Shown: in pieces, positions 1 through 10,277 of the stretch | How positions within the stretch are numbered: the first letter of the stretch is position 1 | Layout: every line of letters starts with the position of its first letter | Origin: Mycolicibacterium crocinum | GTDB taxonomy: Bacteria; Actinomycetota; Actinomycetes; Mycobacteriales; Mycobacteriaceae | Direction: 5' to 3' | Length of the DNA stretch: 64,000 nucleotides | Assembly: GCF_022370635.2 (NCBI RefSeq) | Contig: NZ_CP092362.2 | Coordinates: forward strand, 2,542,001-2,606,000 | Program-made: the position numbers and the translations under genes | The notes under the pieces: generated by a model | Databases searched by the model: none | Seen by the model: the letters and a program-made list of their open reading frames with translations, nothing else | What the model was told of the DNA's origin: nothing

Positions 1-96
1 ATCCCGATCGATGATCGCCACTTCGTGGCCGATCCGCGACAGAGCGTCAGCGAGCGCCGCGCCGACGCGGCCGCACCCCATCACCACTACCCGCAC
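1..96 (-). CDS. trkA: TrkA-type potassium uptake regulatory subunit (CeoB-like), N-terminal fragment
   Basis: Only the first 32 codons are inside the window; the gene runs off the left edge. The translation from the GTG at 96 reads VRVVVMGCGRVGAALADALS, a Rossmann NAD-binding motif (GxGxxG) at the extreme N terminus, as in the RCK/TrkA-N domain that gates Trk potassium channels. An upstream ATG at 120 is in frame, but a GAGAGGA ribosome-binding sequence at 103-109 lies six bases before the GTG and favours the GTG. It is divergent from the APC permease, which matches the Rv2691/Rv2690c arrangement of M. tuberculosis. Family assignment is good for such a short piece; the start choice is an inference. 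Confidence 0.75.
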   Translation of the reverse strand, partial: MRVVVMGCGRVGAALADALSRIGHEVAIIDRD

Positions 97-183
97 CTGG
101 TGTCCTCTCGACTTCGACATCCGCCGACCCGACCGTATGGGGAACGCTACAGCCAAACCGGCTAGCGCCTACTCTTGGCACTC
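97..183. promoter_or_regulatory. Divergent intergenic region between trkA and the APC permease
   Basis: The 87 bases between the two divergent starts must contain the promoters of both genes. I see no clear -35/-10 pair or operator. The call rests on gene orientation only. Confidence 0.35.
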
Positions 184-2178
184 GTGTCTAAGCTTTCGAC
201 CGCCGCGCGTCGGCTGGTCCTGGGGCAGCCGTTCCGCAGCGACAAGCTGAGCCACACGCTGTTGCCCAAGCGCATCGCCTTGCCGGTCTTCGCCTCCGAC
301 GCCATGTCGTCGGTGGCCTACGCGCCCGAGGAAGTCTTTCTGGTGCTCTCGGTGGCGGGCCTGTCCGCCTACGCGATGGCGCCGTGGATCGGAGTGGCGG
401 TCGCGCTGGTCATGCTCGTCGTGGTCGCCTCCTACCGGCAGAACGTGCACGCCTATCCGTCCGGCGGCGGCGACTACGAGGTGGTCACCACCAACCTGGG
501 TCCGACAGCCGGCCTGACGGTGGCCAGCGCCCTGCTGGTCGACTACGTGCTCACCGTCGCGGTCTCGATGGCCTCGGCGATGTCGAACATCGGGTCGGCC
601 ATCCCGTTCATCGCCCAGCACAAGGTGTGGTTCGCCGTGGCGGCGATCGTGCTGTTGACCGCGGCCAACCTGCGGGGCATCCGCGAGTCGGGCACCGCGT
701 TCGCGATCCCGACCTACGCGTTCATCATCGGCATGTTCATCATGCTGATCTGGGGCTTTTTCCAGATCTATGTGCTCGGTGACAACCTGCAAGCCGAGTC
801 GGCCAAGTTCTCGATGCACTCCGAACACGGCGACGTCATGGGCTTCGCGCTGGTGTTCCTTGTCGCGCGCGCCTTCTCATCGGGGTGTGCCGCGCTCACC
901 GGTGTGGAGGCGATCAGCAACGGTGTGCCCGCGTTCCGTAAACCCAAGTCGAAGAACGCCGCAACCACGCTGCTGCTGCTGGGCACGATTGCGGTCGCCT
1001 TGTTGATGGGCATCATCGTGCTCGCCACCAAGATCGGCGTGAAGATCGCCGAACGGCCGGCCGAGCAACTCGGCGGCGCACCCGCCGACTACCACCAGAA
1101 GACGATGGTGGCCCAGTTGGCCGAAACCGTGTTCGCCGGCTTCCCGTTGGGTCTGTGGCTGATCACCGGTGTCACAGCGCTGATCCTGGTCCTGGCGGCC
1201 AATACCGCGTTCAACGGATTCCCGGTGCTGGGCTCGATCCTGGCTCAGGACCGCTACCTGCCACGCCAGCTGCACACCCGCGGTGACCGGCTGGCGTTCT
1301 CCAACGGCATCCTCTTCCTGGCGATGGCCGCCATCGCCTTCATCGTCGCCTTCCGGGCGGAGGTCACCGCGCTGATCCAGCTCTACATCGTCGGCGTGTT
1401 CGTGTCGTTCACCCTCAGCCAGATCGGCATGGTCCGGCACTGGACGCGACACCTGCGCACCGAGACCGATCCGCGCACCCGCCGCCACATGATGCGGTCG
1501 CGGGTGATCAACACGATCGGCTTCATTGCGACCGGTGCCGTGCTGATCGTCGTTCTGGTCACCAAGTTCGTCGCCGGTGCGTGGATCGCAATCCTGGCCA
1601 TGTCCAGCCTTTTCATCTTGATGAAGGCGATTCACAAGCACTACGACACCGTGGCTCGTGAGCTCGCCGAGCAGGAGGCCGAGCAGGGCGATGTGGTCCT
1701 GCCCAGCCGCAACCATGCCGTCGTGCTCGTCTCCAAACTGCACATGCCGACGTTGCGCGCACTGTCCTATGCCAGAGCCACCCGGCCCGATGTGCTGGAG
1801 GCCATCACCGTCAATGTCGACGACTCCGAGACTCGGCAGCTGGTGCACAAGTGGGAAGACAGCGATATCACCGTCCCGCTGAAAGTTGTTGCCTCCCCGT
1901 ACCGTGAGGTCACGCGTCCGGTGCTGGACTACGTCAAGCGGATCAGCAAGGAAGCCCCGCGCACGGTGGTGACCGTGTTCATCCCCGAATACGTGGTCGG
2001 CCATTGGTGGGAACAGGTGCTGCACAACCAGAGCGCGTTGCGACTCAAGGGCCGGCTGTTGTTCATGCCGAATGTGATGGTGACTTCGGTTCCGTGGCAA
2101 CTGAATTCGTCGGAGCGAGTGCACGAGCTGCAGGCGCAGAACGCTCCGGGTGACGTGCGACGGGGCTTCTTGGAGTGA
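184..2178 (+). CDS. APC-superfamily amino acid permease (Rv2690c-like)
   Basis: This 664-residue integral membrane protein has about twelve hydrophobic segments in residues 30-490, followed by a soluble C-terminal domain of about 170 residues. The N-terminal part (PVFASDAMSSVAYAPEE) is typical of large APC transporters in mycobacteria. The substrate cannot be read from the sequence; amino acid uptake is the family expectation. A TTG at 175 opens the frame, but the GTG at 184 (VSKLSTAARR) is preferred because I recall the tuberculosis orthologue starting there. It is divergent from trkA and only seven bases upstream of the methyltransferase, so the two are probably cotranscribed. Confidence 0.85.
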   Translation: MSKLSTAARRLVLGQPFRSDKLSHTLLPKRIALPVFASDAMSSVAYAPEEVFLVLSVAGLSAYAMAPWIGVAVALVMLVVVASYRQNVHAYPSGGGDYEVVTTNLGPTAGLTVASALLVDYVLTVAVSMASAMSNIGSAIPFIAQHKVWFAVAAIVLLTAANLRGIRESGTAFAIPTYAFIIGMFIMLIWGFFQIYVLGDNLQAESAKFSMHSEHGDVMGFALVFLVARAFSSGCAALTGVEAISNGVPAFRKPKSKNAATTLLLLGTIAVALLMGIIVLATKIGVKIAERPAEQLGGAPADYHQKTMVAQLAETVFAGFPLGLWLITGVTALILVLAANTAFNGFPVLGSILAQDRYLPRQLHTRGDRLAFSNGILFLAMAAIAFIVAFRAEVTALIQLYIVGVFVSFTLSQIGMVRHWTRHLRTETDPRTRRHMMRSRVINTIGFIATGAVLIVVLVTKFVAGAWIAILAMSSLFILMKAIHKHYDTVARELAEQEAEQGDVVLPSRNHAVVLVSKLHMPTLRALSYARATRPDVLEAITVNVDDSETRQLVHKWEDSDITVPLKVVASPYREVTRPVLDYVKRISKEAPRTVVTVFIPEYVVGHWWEQVLHNQSALRLKGRLLFMPNVMVTSVPWQLNSSERVHELQAQNAPGDVRRGFLE

Positions 2179-2185
2179 CGCAATA

Positions 2186-3388
2186 GTGGGCCAGGGAGAC
2201 ACGGTCGAGCTGGAACTGCACACCGGCGCGGCCGCCAACGGGGGTAGCTGCGTGGCACGCCACGACGGCCGGGTGGTCTTCGTCCGCTATGCCCTGCCCG
2301 GCGAGGTGGTGCGGGCACGGGTGACCGGTGACCGCGGATCCTATTGGCACGCAGAGGTAATCGAGATCCTCGAACCCTCCGAAGACCGGGTGGAGTCGCT
2401 GTGCCCGATCGCCGGTGTCGACGGGGCCGGCTGCTGCGATCTGGCGTTCGCCGCCCCCGAGGCGGCCCGGGTGCTCAAGGGTCAGGTCGTGTCCAATCAG
2501 CTGGCCCGGCTCGGAGATTTCGCCTGGGACGGAGTGGCCGAACCGCTCGGTGACGGCGCGGCCGACGGCTGGCGCACCCGGGTGCGGCTCGACACCACCA
2601 GCGAGGGTCGCGTGGGGTTCCACCGCTATCACAGTTCGGAACTCGTCACCGATCTTGATTGCGCCCAACTGCCTGCCGGCATGCTCGACGGCCTCGCGGA
2701 CATGACGTGGTCGGCCGGTGCGCACGTGCACGTGGCCATCGACGACAACGGCGACCGGCACGTCGTGCAGTCCGGCCCGCGGTCGGGGCGCAAGAGCAAG
2801 CCCTCGACCCGGGTCGTGGAGGGCAATTACGAAGCGGTGCAACGCGTCGGCGCCCGCGAGTGGCGGATACCGGTGACGGCCTTCTGGCAGGCGCACCGCG
2901 ACGCGGCGCGTATCTACAGCGGGCTGGTCGGGCAGTGGGCGCGCCTGGAGCGCGGGATGACCGCGTGGGATCTGTACGGCGGTGCGGGCGTTTTCGCCGC
3001 GGTGCTCGCCGACGGTGTCGGGGACACCGGCGAGGTGATCACCGTCGACACCTCCCGCGGCTCGTCACGGTCGGCGCACGCGGCACTGGCCGACCTCGCC
3101 ACCGTCTCGGTGGTCACCGACTCGGTGCGCCGGGCGCTGAGTACACAGCGACGCCGTGCCGATGTCGCCGTCCTGGACCCGCCGAGATCGGGCGCCGGCC
3201 GCGAGATCATCGACCACTTGGCGGACGCAGAGGTGCCCCGGGTGATCCACATCGGTTGTGAGGCAGCATCATTCGCACGCGACGTCGGGCTCTACCGTCA
3301 GCAGGGCTACACCGTGGAGGAGCTGCGGGTGTTCGACTCGTTCCCGCTCACCCATCACGTCGAGTGCGTGGCGGTACTGACGCGCTAG
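2186..3388 (+). CDS. Class I SAM-dependent RNA methyltransferase of the TrmA/RlmD family (Rv2689c-like)
   Basis: The 400-residue protein has an N-terminal TRAM domain (about residues 1-60), a cysteine cluster around residues 75-90 (CPIAGVDGAGCC) that could bind an iron-sulfur centre, and a C-terminal Rossmann methyltransferase fold. The motif DPPRSGAG and the downstream HIGCEAASFARD, with the family's catalytic cysteine, identify uracil-5 methyltransferases acting on tRNA or rRNA. The exact target base is not deducible. The GTG at 2186 is preferred to the GTG at 2150, which would overlap the permease; GGAG lies about eleven bases before it. Confidence 0.85.
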   Translation: MGQGDTVELELHTGAAANGGSCVARHDGRVVFVRYALPGEVVRARVTGDRGSYWHAEVIEILEPSEDRVESLCPIAGVDGAGCCDLAFAAPEAARVLKGQVVSNQLARLGDFAWDGVAEPLGDGAADGWRTRVRLDTTSEGRVGFHRYHSSELVTDLDCAQLPAGMLDGLADMTWSAGAHVHVAIDDNGDRHVVQSGPRSGRKSKPSTRVVEGNYEAVQRVGAREWRIPVTAFWQAHRDAARIYSGLVGQWARLERGMTAWDLYGGAGVFAAVLADGVGDTGEVITVDTSRGSSRSAHAALADLATVSVVTDSVRRALSTQRRRADVAVLDPPRSGAGREIIDHLADAEVPRVIHIGCEAASFARDVGLYRQQGYTVEELRVFDSFPLTHHVECVAVLTR

Positions 3389-3406
3389 CGCGGGTATGCC
3401 TGCGCG

Positions 3407-3913
3407 ATGCAGACGTTCCTGCCGTACGCCGAATTCGCATCGTCGGCGCGGGTGCTCGACGCGAAGCGGCTCGGCAAGCAGCGCGTCGAAGCCATCCAGG
3501 TGCTTCGCGCGCTGACCGTCCCCGGCTACGGCTGGCGGCATCACCCTGCCGCCGCGATGTGGGCGGGATACGAAGAGGCACTGGTCACCTACGGTCTCGA
3601 CGTCTGCGCGGTGTGGTGTGCGACGGGCCGCGGTGACACCTGCGCTGCCACGCTCGTGGTGGACCTGACGCAGAACACCGGTCTCAGTTCGCCGCGCCCG
3701 CAGGCTGAACTCGCGGCGGCAGGGGAGCTGCCACCGTGGCTGGGCGACCACACCTTCCACCGCAGCCATCAGTCGGCGCTGCTGCGTAAGGATCCACTGC
3801 ACTACGGCCCACACTTCCCCGGAGTACCGGACGATCTGCCGTACAGCTGGCCGGCGTCCGACCGGCAGCGCCGGGTGCCGCTGGACACGGTGAGATCCAT
3901 CACCGGCCGCTAG
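3407..3913 (+). CDS. MSMEG_6728 family protein
   Basis: This 168-residue soluble protein begins [20 protein letters not shown] and continues [16 protein letters not shown], the signature of a conserved actinobacterial family named after MSMEG_6728. The family resembles pyrimidine-dimer DNA glycosylase (endonuclease V-like) proteins, but no activity is established that I know of. It starts 18 bases after the methyltransferase stop and is probably on the same transcript. The repeated [14 protein letters not shown] block around residues 45-65 is the most conserved-looking part. DNA repair would be an inference from the fold only. Confidence 0.75.
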   Translation: MQTFLPYAEFASSARVLDAKRLGKQRVEAIQVLRALTVPGYGWRHHPAAAMWAGYEEALVTYGLDVCAVWCATGRGDTCAATLVVDLTQNTGLSSPRPQAELAAAGELPPWLGDHTFHRSHQSALLRKDPLHYGPHFPGVPDDLPYSWPASDRQRRVPLDTVRSITGR

Positions 3914-3921
3914 AGTGGCTC

Positions 3922-3956
3922 CCCGGTGTGCCGGGAAGTCTGGTCGGCGGTTTTTT
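3922..3956 (+). terminator. Short hairpin followed by a T run upstream of nhaA
   Basis: A five-base-pair stem (CCCGG at 3922-3926, CCGGG at 3931-3935, four-base loop) is followed fifteen bases later by six T residues (3951-3956). The stem is short and the T run is detached, so intrinsic termination after the preceding gene is only a possibility. It could equally be leader structure of nhaA. Confidence 0.25.
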
Positions 3957-3984
3957 CTGTGCTCGTCGACAGTGGAGGGAAATC

Positions 3985-5307
3985 GTGGCCGACCGCAAGC
4001 CGTTGCTGCCCCGGGCGTTGTTCTCGCGCGGCTCGTGGTCGGAAACCTCCCGCATCAGCACGATCCTGCGCAGAGAGACCGTCGGCGGGGCGCTGCTGCT
4101 GGCGGCCGCCGCGATCGCCCTGATCTGGGCCAATTCCCCGTGGTCTGCCGCCTACCACCGGCTTGGCGGCCTCCACGTCGGCACCGACCGGCTCGGGCTG
4201 CACCTCGACCTGACCCTGGGCGGCTGGGCGGCCGACGGGCTGCTCGCGATCTTCTTCTTCGTCGTCGGCCTCGAGCTCAAGCGGGAGTTCGTCGCCGGCG
4301 ATCTACGCGATCCCGGCCGCGCCGCGCTGCCGATCGCCGCCGCGGTGGGCGGCATGGTGCTGCCTGCGGTGATCTTCGTCGCATTCACGTTCCACGTCGG
4401 CGACGGCGCCACGCGGGGCTGGGCGATCCCGACGGCCACCGACATCGCGTTCGCGGTGGCGGTACTCGCGGTGCTCTCCACCCATCTACCGGGTGCGCTG
4501 CGGACATTCCTGCTCACGCTGGCCGTCGTCGACGATCTGCTGGCGATCACCGTGATCGCGGTGTTCTACACCGAGAAGATCAATCTCACCGCGCTGCTGG
4601 TCGCGTTGATCCCGCTGGCGCTGTTCGCGGTCCTGGTACAGCGGCGGATCCGGTCCTGGTGGCTGTTGCTTCCGCTGGCGGCACTCACCTGGGCGTTCGT
4701 GCACGAATCGGGTGTGCACGCGACGGTCGCGGGCGTTCTGCTCGGCTTCACGGTGCCCGTGGTGCGCAGCGTTGCGGCCGGCGGTCCGGACGCCGGCCCC
4801 GGGCTGGCCGAGCACTTCGAGCACCGAATACGCCCGGTGTCGGCGGGATTCGCGGTCCCGGTGTTCGCGTTCTTCGCCGCCGGTGTGACGTTCGGCGGCT
4901 ATGACGGTTTGATAACAGCTCTGTCCGATCCGATCGCGATGGGCATCGTCGCTGCCCTGGTGATCGGCAAGACCGTCGGGGTGTTCGGCACCACCTGGTT
5001 ACTGTCCGCGGTGACCCGGGCCAGTCTCGATTCGGCTTTGCGCTGGATCGACGTGTTCGGCATCTCCATGCTCGCCGGAATCGGCTTCACGGTATCCCTG
5101 CTGATCGGCGAATTGGCCTACGATCCGGGCTCCGAACGCCATGATGTGGTCAAGGTCGCTGTGCTCGCAGGGAGTTTGCTGGCCGCGATCCTCGCGGCGG
5201 TCGTGCTGCGCCTGCGCAACCGCCACTACCGCCTGGTCTGGGAGCTGGAGAACCGCGACGACAACCACGACGGTGTGCCCGACGTCTACGCGTCTGGACA
5301 GGACTGA
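3985..5307 (+). CDS. nhaA: Na+/H+ antiporter NhaA
   Basis: The 440-residue membrane protein exchanges protons for sodium (or lithium) ions across the plasma membrane. Its diagnostic NhaA features are visible: [16 protein letters not shown] with a conserved aspartate, followed by [13 protein letters not shown], whose paired aspartates correspond to the ion-binding pair of E. coli NhaA. The [13 protein letters not shown] segment is also characteristic. The C-terminal tail is hydrophilic and acidic. The GTG at 3985 is chosen because GGAGGGA (3974-3980) lies four bases upstream; the frame is open further upstream, but those residues are not NhaA-like. It sits 28 bases before dxs, but the functional link is not obvious. 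Confidence 0.93.
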   Translation: MADRKPLLPRALFSRGSWSETSRISTILRRETVGGALLLAAAAIALIWANSPWSAAYHRLGGLHVGTDRLGLHLDLTLGGWAADGLLAIFFFVVGLELKREFVAGDLRDPGRAALPIAAAVGGMVLPAVIFVAFTFHVGDGATRGWAIPTATDIAFAVAVLAVLSTHLPGALRTFLLTLAVVDDLLAITVIAVFYTEKINLTALLVALIPLALFAVLVQRRIRSWWLLLPLAALTWAFVHESGVHATVAGVLLGFTVPVVRSVAAGGPDAGPGLAEHFEHRIRPVSAGFAVPVFAFFAAGVTFGGYDGLITALSDPIAMGIVAALVIGKTVGVFGTTWLLSAVTRASLDSALRWIDVFGISMLAGIGFTVSLLIGELAYDPGSERHDVVKVAVLAGSLLAAILAAVVLRLRNRHYRLVWELENRDDNHDGVPDVYASGQD

Positions 5308-5335
5308 TCACTACGACGGTGCGTAGACTGGCCGA

Positions 5336-7252
5336 ATGCTTGAACAGGTTCGCGGCCCCGCCGACTTGCAACACCTGTCCCAGGCGCAGCTGACCGAGCT
5401 GGCTGCCGAGATTCGCCAGTTCCTGATCCACAAGGTCGCTGCCACGGGCGGCCACCTCGGGCCCAATCTCGGTGTGGTCGAGCTGACGCTGGCCCTGCAC
5501 CGGGTCTTCGACTCTCCGCACGACCCTATCCTTTTCGACACCGGCCACCAGGCCTACGTCCACAAGATGCTCACCGGCCGTGCCGCCGAGTTCGACTCGC
5601 TGCGCAAGAAGGACGGCCTGTCGGGTTATCCCGCGCGGGCCGAGAGTGAGCACGACTGGGTCGAATCCAGCCACGCGTCGGCGGCCCTGTCCTACGCCGA
5701 CGGCCTCGCGAAGGCTTTCGAGCTGACCGGCCACCGCAACCGCCACGTCGTGGCCGTTGTCGGCGACGGCGCACTCACCGGCGGTATGTGCTGGGAAGCG
5801 CTGAACAACATCGCCGCCGCCAAGCGGCCGGTGATCATCGTCGTCAACGACAACGGCCGCTCGTACGCACCGACCATCGGCGGCCTGGCCGACCATCTCG
5901 CCGGGCTACGGCTGCAGCCGGGCTACGAGCGGGTGCTGGAGCGCACCCGGGTCGCCGTGCGCGGTATGCCGGTCATCGGCGAAGCCTGCTATCAGGCCAT
6001 GCACAGCGTGAAGGCCGGCATCAAGGACGCGCTGGCGCCACAGGTGCTGTTCACCGACCTCGGCTTGAAGTACGTCGGCCCGATCGACGGCCACGACGAA
6101 CACGCCGTGGAGACCGCACTGCGGTACGCGCGCGGCTTCAAGGCACCCGTGATCGTGCACGTGGTCACGCGCAAGGGCATGGGTTACGCGCCGGCCGAGA
6201 ACGACGAAGCCGAGCAGATGCACTCGTGCGGCGTGATCGACCCCGACACCGGGCTGGCCACCAAGTCGGCCGCCCCCGGCTGGACGTCGGTGTTCTCCGA
6301 CGCGCTGATCTCGTATGCCACCAAGCGGCGCGACATCGTCGCGATCACCGCGGCGATGCCCGGCCCGACCGGGTTATCGGCGTTCGGTGAACGCTTCCCG
6401 GACCGGCTTTTCGACGTCGGCATCGCCGAGCAGCATGCGATGACCTCGGCGGCCGGGCTGGCGATGGGCGGCCTGCACCCGGTAGTGGCGATCTACTCGA
6501 CGTTCCTCAACCGCGCGTTCGACCAGATGATGATGGACGTCGCGCTGCACAAACTGCCGGTCACCATGGTCCTCGACCGTGCCGGCATCACCGGTAACGA
6601 CGGCGCCAGCCACAACGGCATGTGGGACCTCTCGATCCTGGGGATCGTTCCGGGGATGCGGGTGGCCGCGCCGCGCGACGGCGCCCGGCTGCGGGAGGAA
6701 CTCGGCGAAGCGCTCGAGGTCAACGACGGTCCGACCGCGATTCGCTTCCCGAAAGGTGAAGTCGGCGAGGACATTCCGGCGCTCGAGCGGGTGTCCGGTC
6801 TCGACATCCTGGCGCGGCCGGCCGAGGGTTTGAGCAACGACGTCCTGCTCGTCGCGGTGGGCTCGTTCGCGCCGATGGCACTGAAAGTCGCACAGCGACT
6901 GCGTAATCAGGGCATCGGGGTGACGGTGGTCGATCCCCGCTGGGTGCTTCCGGTACCCGACGCGATCGCACCCCTGGCCACGTCCCACAAGCTGCTGGTG
7001 ACGATCGAGGACAACGGTGTGCACGGCGGAGTCGGCTCGGCGGTGTCGGCCGCGTTGCGTGCCGCCGACATCGATGTGCCGTGCCGCGATCTCGGTGTAC
7101 CGCAACAGTTCCTCGACCACGCCGGCCGCGGTGAGGTGCTCGAGGAGATCGGCCTGACCGAGCAGAGCATCGCCCGTCAGGTCACCGGGTGGGTGGCCGC
7201 ACTCGGCACGCTCGAGGACACCGTCAGCGATTCCGCCGAGAAGACGAACTGA
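5336..7252 (+). CDS. dxs: 1-deoxy-D-xylulose-5-phosphate synthase
   Basis: Dxs condenses pyruvate and glyceraldehyde-3-phosphate, the first step of the MEP isoprenoid pathway, using thiamine diphosphate. The 638-residue length is normal. The thiamine-binding motif [17 protein letters not shown] followed by VNDNG is present near residues 142-170, [13 protein letters not shown] near residue 65, and the transketolase central and C-terminal domains follow ([14 protein letters not shown] around residue 365). The ATG at 5336 begins [11 protein letters not shown], as usual for mycobacterial Dxs1. It is convergent with the RNase D gene, only one base separating the two stops. Confidence 0.97.
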   Translation: MLEQVRGPADLQHLSQAQLTELAAEIRQFLIHKVAATGGHLGPNLGVVELTLALHRVFDSPHDPILFDTGHQAYVHKMLTGRAAEFDSLRKKDGLSGYPARAESEHDWVESSHASAALSYADGLAKAFELTGHRNRHVVAVVGDGALTGGMCWEALNNIAAAKRPVIIVVNDNGRSYAPTIGGLADHLAGLRLQPGYERVLERTRVAVRGMPVIGEACYQAMHSVKAGIKDALAPQVLFTDLGLKYVGPIDGHDEHAVETALRYARGFKAPVIVHVVTRKGMGYAPAENDEAEQMHSCGVIDPDTGLATKSAAPGWTSVFSDALISYATKRRDIVAITAAMPGPTGLSAFGERFPDRLFDVGIAEQHAMTSAAGLAMGGLHPVVAIYSTFLNRAFDQMMMDVALHKLPVTMVLDRAGITGNDGASHNGMWDLSILGIVPGMRVAAPRDGARLREELGEALEVNDGPTAIRFPKGEVGEDIPALERVSGLDILARPAEGLSNDVLLVAVGSFAPMALKVAQRLRNQGIGVTVVDPRWVLPVPDAIAPLATSHKLLVTIEDNGVHGGVGSAVSAALRAADIDVPCRDLGVPQQFLDHAGRGEVLEEIGLTEQSIARQVTGWVAALGTLEDTVSDSAEKTN

Positions 7253-7253
7253 G

Positions 7254-8537
7254 TCAATCCGCTTCGGCGGCAGGTGAACTCAGCGCTTCGGTGAGTACTG
7301 GCACGACCAATGCGCGCTGCCATGTCCTCGCTCCGCCGTCGCGCAGGAACGTGTCGACCGCTCCGCGGACGTTATTGGTTTCCTGCCAGTCCCAGCACAG
7401 CCTGCGAATGAGTTCGGGGGAGACCAGGTTCTCCGTGGGGACGTGCACCCGCTCGGAGAGCTCGGACAGGCGCGCACGCGCGGCGTCCAGGCGTGCGGCG
7501 GCCTCGGGTTTGCGTTTGGCCCAGCGCACCGCGGGCGGCGGACCGTTCTGCGGTTCGGCGCTGTCGGGCGGATCGGGGTTGGTGCGGGCCGACTCCAGAG
7601 CGGCCAGCCAGACGTGGGCGCTCCGGCGCTGTTTGTGCCCGCCGAAGATCGGCAGCTTGGTCAGCTCCTCGACGGTCTTCGGGTCGGCCACGGCCGCGGC
7701 GATGATCGCCGAATCCGGCAGGATCCGTCCCGGGGCGATGTCCCGGCGGCGGGCGATCTGATCGCGCACGGTCCAGAGTTCGCGCACCGCGGCCAGCGCC
7801 TGGCGGTTGCGAACCTTATGGATACCTGACGTCCGCCGCCACCGGTCGCGGCGGGTCACCGTCGGCTCGGCGGACCGGAGATATTCGAATTCCTCTGCGG
7901 CCCAATCGGATTTGCTCTGTTCGGCCAGCTCGCCGGCGATCGCCTCGCGCAGCTCCACCAGCACCTCGACGTCGAGCGCGGCGTAGTTCAGCCAGGCGTC
8001 CGGCAGTGGGCGTTTGGACCAGTCCGCCGCGCCGTGACCCTTGGCGAGACCGAGCCCGAGTAGGCGCTGCACCATCGCCGCCAGGTTCACCCGCTCGAAA
8101 CCGGCAAGGCGGCCTGCCAATTCGGTGTCGTAGAGCGCCGGCGGCCGCATCCCCACCTCGGCCAGACACGGCAGGTCCTGGTCGGCGGCGTGCAGGATCC
8201 ACTCGTCTTCGGCCAGCACCTCGGCCACCGGCCGCAGCACGTCGATCGGGCTGCTGCCGTGGTTGACCGGGTCGATCAGTACGGTTCCCGCGCCGGTGCG
8301 CCGGATCTGGATCAGGTAGGCGCGGTTGGAGTAGCGGAAACCCGACGCGCGTTCGGCGTCGACGGCGAATGGCCCGGTGCCCTTCGCGAGTTGATCGGCG
8401 GCGCGGGCGATCTCGTCGACGCTGACCGACACCGGTGGCACGCCCTCGGACGGGCACAGCAGGGGAGTCGCTTCGGGGGCTTCGTCGGCTGCGGCATCGG
8501 GCGCCGCGTCCGCGGCGTCATCGTCGTATTCGGACAT
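7254..8537 (-). CDS. rnd: RNase D-like 3'-5' exonuclease with HRDC domain
   Basis: The 427-residue protein carries the DEDDy exonuclease residues: FAVDAERASGFRYS (D and E of motif I, near residue 60), an aspartate in ILHAADQDLPCL (motif II), and Y with D in NYAALDVEVLVELRE (motif III). A HRDC nucleic-acid-binding domain follows (about residues 215-300). RNase D proteins trim the 3' ends of stable RNAs. It is encoded one base after the DUF3000 gene, so both are on one transcript. The acidic, alanine-rich N terminus (about 25 residues) is lineage-specific. Orthologous to Rv2681 by context. Confidence 0.92.
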   Translation of the reverse strand: MSEYDDDAADAAPDAAADEAPEATPLLCPSEGVPPVSVSVDEIARAADQLAKGTGPFAVDAERASGFRYSNRAYLIQIRRTGAGTVLIDPVNHGSSPIDVLRPVAEVLAEDEWILHAADQDLPCLAEVGMRPPALYDTELAGRLAGFERVNLAAMVQRLLGLGLAKGHGAADWSKRPLPDAWLNYAALDVEVLVELREAIAGELAEQSKSDWAAEEFEYLRSAEPTVTRRDRWRRTSGIHKVRNRQALAAVRELWTVRDQIARRRDIAPGRILPDSAIIAAAVADPKTVEELTKLPIFGGHKQRRSAHVWLAALESARTNPDPPDSAEPQNGPPPAVRWAKRKPEAAARLDAARARLSELSERVHVPTENLVSPELIRRLCWDWQETNNVRGAVDTFLRDGGARTWQRALVVPVLTEALSSPAAEAD

Positions 8538-8538
8538 G

Positions 8539-9120
8539 TCAGGCGCGTGAGCGAGAACCCAGGTCCGTCACTCCCACGGGCGGCAGGCCCGCAGCGTGTT
8601 CGAGGACCTCGCAGAATGCCTGGACATGAGTGTCGAGCGCCATGGTGGTGGCCGTCCACGACGCACGCATCTCGAGCTGATGCGCGCGTGGGGGGCCGGA
8701 GATGTCGCCGTACCGCACCGAGGTGGTGGCCGTGACGGTTCCGCCGAGGGCGGTGACGTGCTCGGAGCGACTGTCGAGCGCGTCGACCAGCCAGCTCCAG
8801 GCGACCTCGGGAAGCAGCGGGTCGACGGCCTCACTGGAATCAAGATCGGCCTGGATGTAGGCGACCAGGCGCATGGTGCCGTCCCAGGCTTCCGAGCCGT
8901 CGGGATCGTGCAGCAGGATCAACCGGCCGAAGGCATCGCCGTCGGAGGTCTCCGGGACGATGTCGGAGTCGGGGTGCTTGACCTCGGCGCCCAGCGCATA
9001 GCTGTACGGCGCGAGGCGTTGGGGTGGACGGATGGGACCGAGTTCGATCTCCGCCCGTACCTGGGCGGTGTTCATCGCCGCCACCGCCTCGCGGAAAAGC
9101 GCGGGTTCCGCAGTGGTCAC
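8539..9120 (-). CDS. DUF3000 family protein (Rv2680-like)
   Basis: This 193-residue soluble protein has no recognised catalytic motif. It belongs by position and sequence (start [21 protein letters not shown]-terminal [20 protein letters not shown]) to the DUF3000 family conserved in actinobacteria next to RNase D and hemE. Its stop lies one base from the start of the RNase D gene, suggesting translational coupling and perhaps a shared role in RNA metabolism, which is inference only. It is divergent from hemE, sharing the 107-base region 9121-9227 for promoters. Confidence 0.82.
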   Translation of the reverse strand: MTTAEPALFREAVAAMNTAQVRAEIELGPIRPPQRLAPYSYALGAEVKHPDSDIVPETSDGDAFGRLILLHDPDGSEAWDGTMRLVAYIQADLDSSEAVDPLLPEVAWSWLVDALDSRSEHVTALGGTVTATTSVRYGDISGPPRAHQLEMRASWTATTMALDTHVQAFCEVLEHAAGLPPVGVTDLGSRSRA

Positions 9121-9227
9121 GCCAAATGACGCTAGCCCTATCGTCGAGGTCGAGGGGGCAGGCGCGCCGATTTGGTGCCATCAGGGCTCGTGGGCTGGGC
9201 GCGCGGGCTCGTGGGAACATGGACGCG

Positions 9228-10277
9228 ATGAGTACCCGTCGCCAGCTGCCCGAGGCGCCCTACCTGGCTGCCGCCACTGGCCGCAAACCCAGCCACGTCC
9301 CGGTGTGGTTCATGCGCCAGGCCGGCCGATCGTTACCCGAGTACCGCGAGCTGCGGGCCAAGAACACGATGATGCAGGCCTGCTTCGACCCGGCCCTGAT
9401 CAGTGAGATCACCCTGCAGCCGGTGCGCAGGCATGGGGTGGACGCGGCGATCCTGTTCTCCGACATCGTGGTGCCGATGCGGGCCGCGGGCATCGAACTT
9501 GACATCGTCCCCGATGTCGGCCCGGTCATCGACAACCCGGTGCGGACCGCGGCCGATGTGGCGGCTCTGAAAGGTCTTGAGTTGCAGCGGGTCAGCGCGG
9601 TCTCCGACGCGGTGGCGACGCTGGTCGGCGAACTCGGTGAGGTGCCGTTGATCGGGTTCGCCGGCGCCCCGTTCACACTGGCCTCCTATCTGGTCGAGGG
9701 CGGGCCGAGCAAGCTGCACGAGCGGACCAAGGCGATGATGTTCGCCGACCCGTCGACATGGCACGCGCTGATGGGGTTGCTGACGGATCTGACGATCGCC
9801 TTCCTCAAGGTTCAGCTCGACGCCGGCGTCGACGCCATCCAGGTGTTCGATTCGTGGGCGGGCACGCTGTCGCTGGCCGATTACCGCACCCATGTGCTGC
9901 CGCACAGCTCCCGCGTCTTCGCCGCTCTGGCCGACTACCGGGTGCCGATGACGCACTTCGGGGTGGGCACCGCCGAGCTCCTGGGCGCCATGGGGGAGGC
10001 CGGCGCGACCGTCGTGGGCGTCGACTGGCGTACCTCGCTGGCCGATGCGGCGCTGCGGGTCGGTCCGAATGTGGCGTTGCAGGGCAACCTGGACCCGGTC
10101 GTGCTGCTGGCCGGCTGGCCGGTGGTCGAGCAGGCCGCGCGCTCGGTGGTCGACGATGGACGCCTGGCGGTCGACGCCGGCGCCGCCGGGCACATCTTCA
10201 ATTTGGGGCACGGCGTCCTGCCGGCGACCGACCCGGGGCTGCTGACAGACTTGGTGCATCTGGTGCATTCGTTGTGA
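9228..10277 (+). CDS. hemE: Uroporphyrinogen decarboxylase
   Basis: HemE removes four carboxyl groups from uroporphyrinogen III to give coproporphyrinogen III. The 349-residue protein shows the family signatures [19 protein letters not shown] near the N terminus, [15 protein letters not shown] with the conserved aspartate, and [16 protein letters not shown]. ATGs at 9219 and 9228 are both in frame; 9228 ([15 protein letters not shown]) is preferred by similarity to known mycobacterial HemE and by GGGAAC about ten bases upstream. The stop overlaps the hemY start (GTGA), so the two are translationally coupled. Confidence 0.96.
   Translation: MSTRRQLPEAPYLAAATGRKPSHVPVWFMRQAGRSLPEYRELRAKNTMMQACFDPALISEITLQPVRRHGVDAAILFSDIVVPMRAAGIELDIVPDVGPVIDNPVRTAADVAALKGLELQRVSAVSDAVATLVGELGEVPLIGFAGAPFTLASYLVEGGPSKLHERTKAMMFADPSTWHALMGLLTDLTIAFLKVQLDAGVDAIQVFDSWAGTLSLADYRTHVLPHSSRVFAALADYRVPMTHFGVGTAELLGAMGEAGATVVGVDWRTSLADAALRVGPNVALQGNLDPVVLLAGWPVVEQAARSVVDDGRLAVDAGAAGHIFNLGHGVLPATDPGLLTDLVHLVHSL

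Noticed and set aside
877..2238. Long minus-strand frame (453 codons) opposite the APC permease
   Set aside because: It is an arginine/histidine/glutamine-rich shadow frame caused by high-GC third positions; it has no family-like motif and lies wholly opposite a real gene.
3914..3984. Possible riboswitch upstream of nhaA
   Set aside because: Only a five-base-pair hairpin and a T run are visible; no conserved junction or pseudoknot of a sodium or lithium riboswitch was recognised.
9758..10273. Upstream extension of the hemY reading frame through hemE
   Set aside because: The frame is open but its sequence is an arginine/glycine-rich shadow of hemE; the GTG at 10274 gives the family start and is coupled to the hemE stop.
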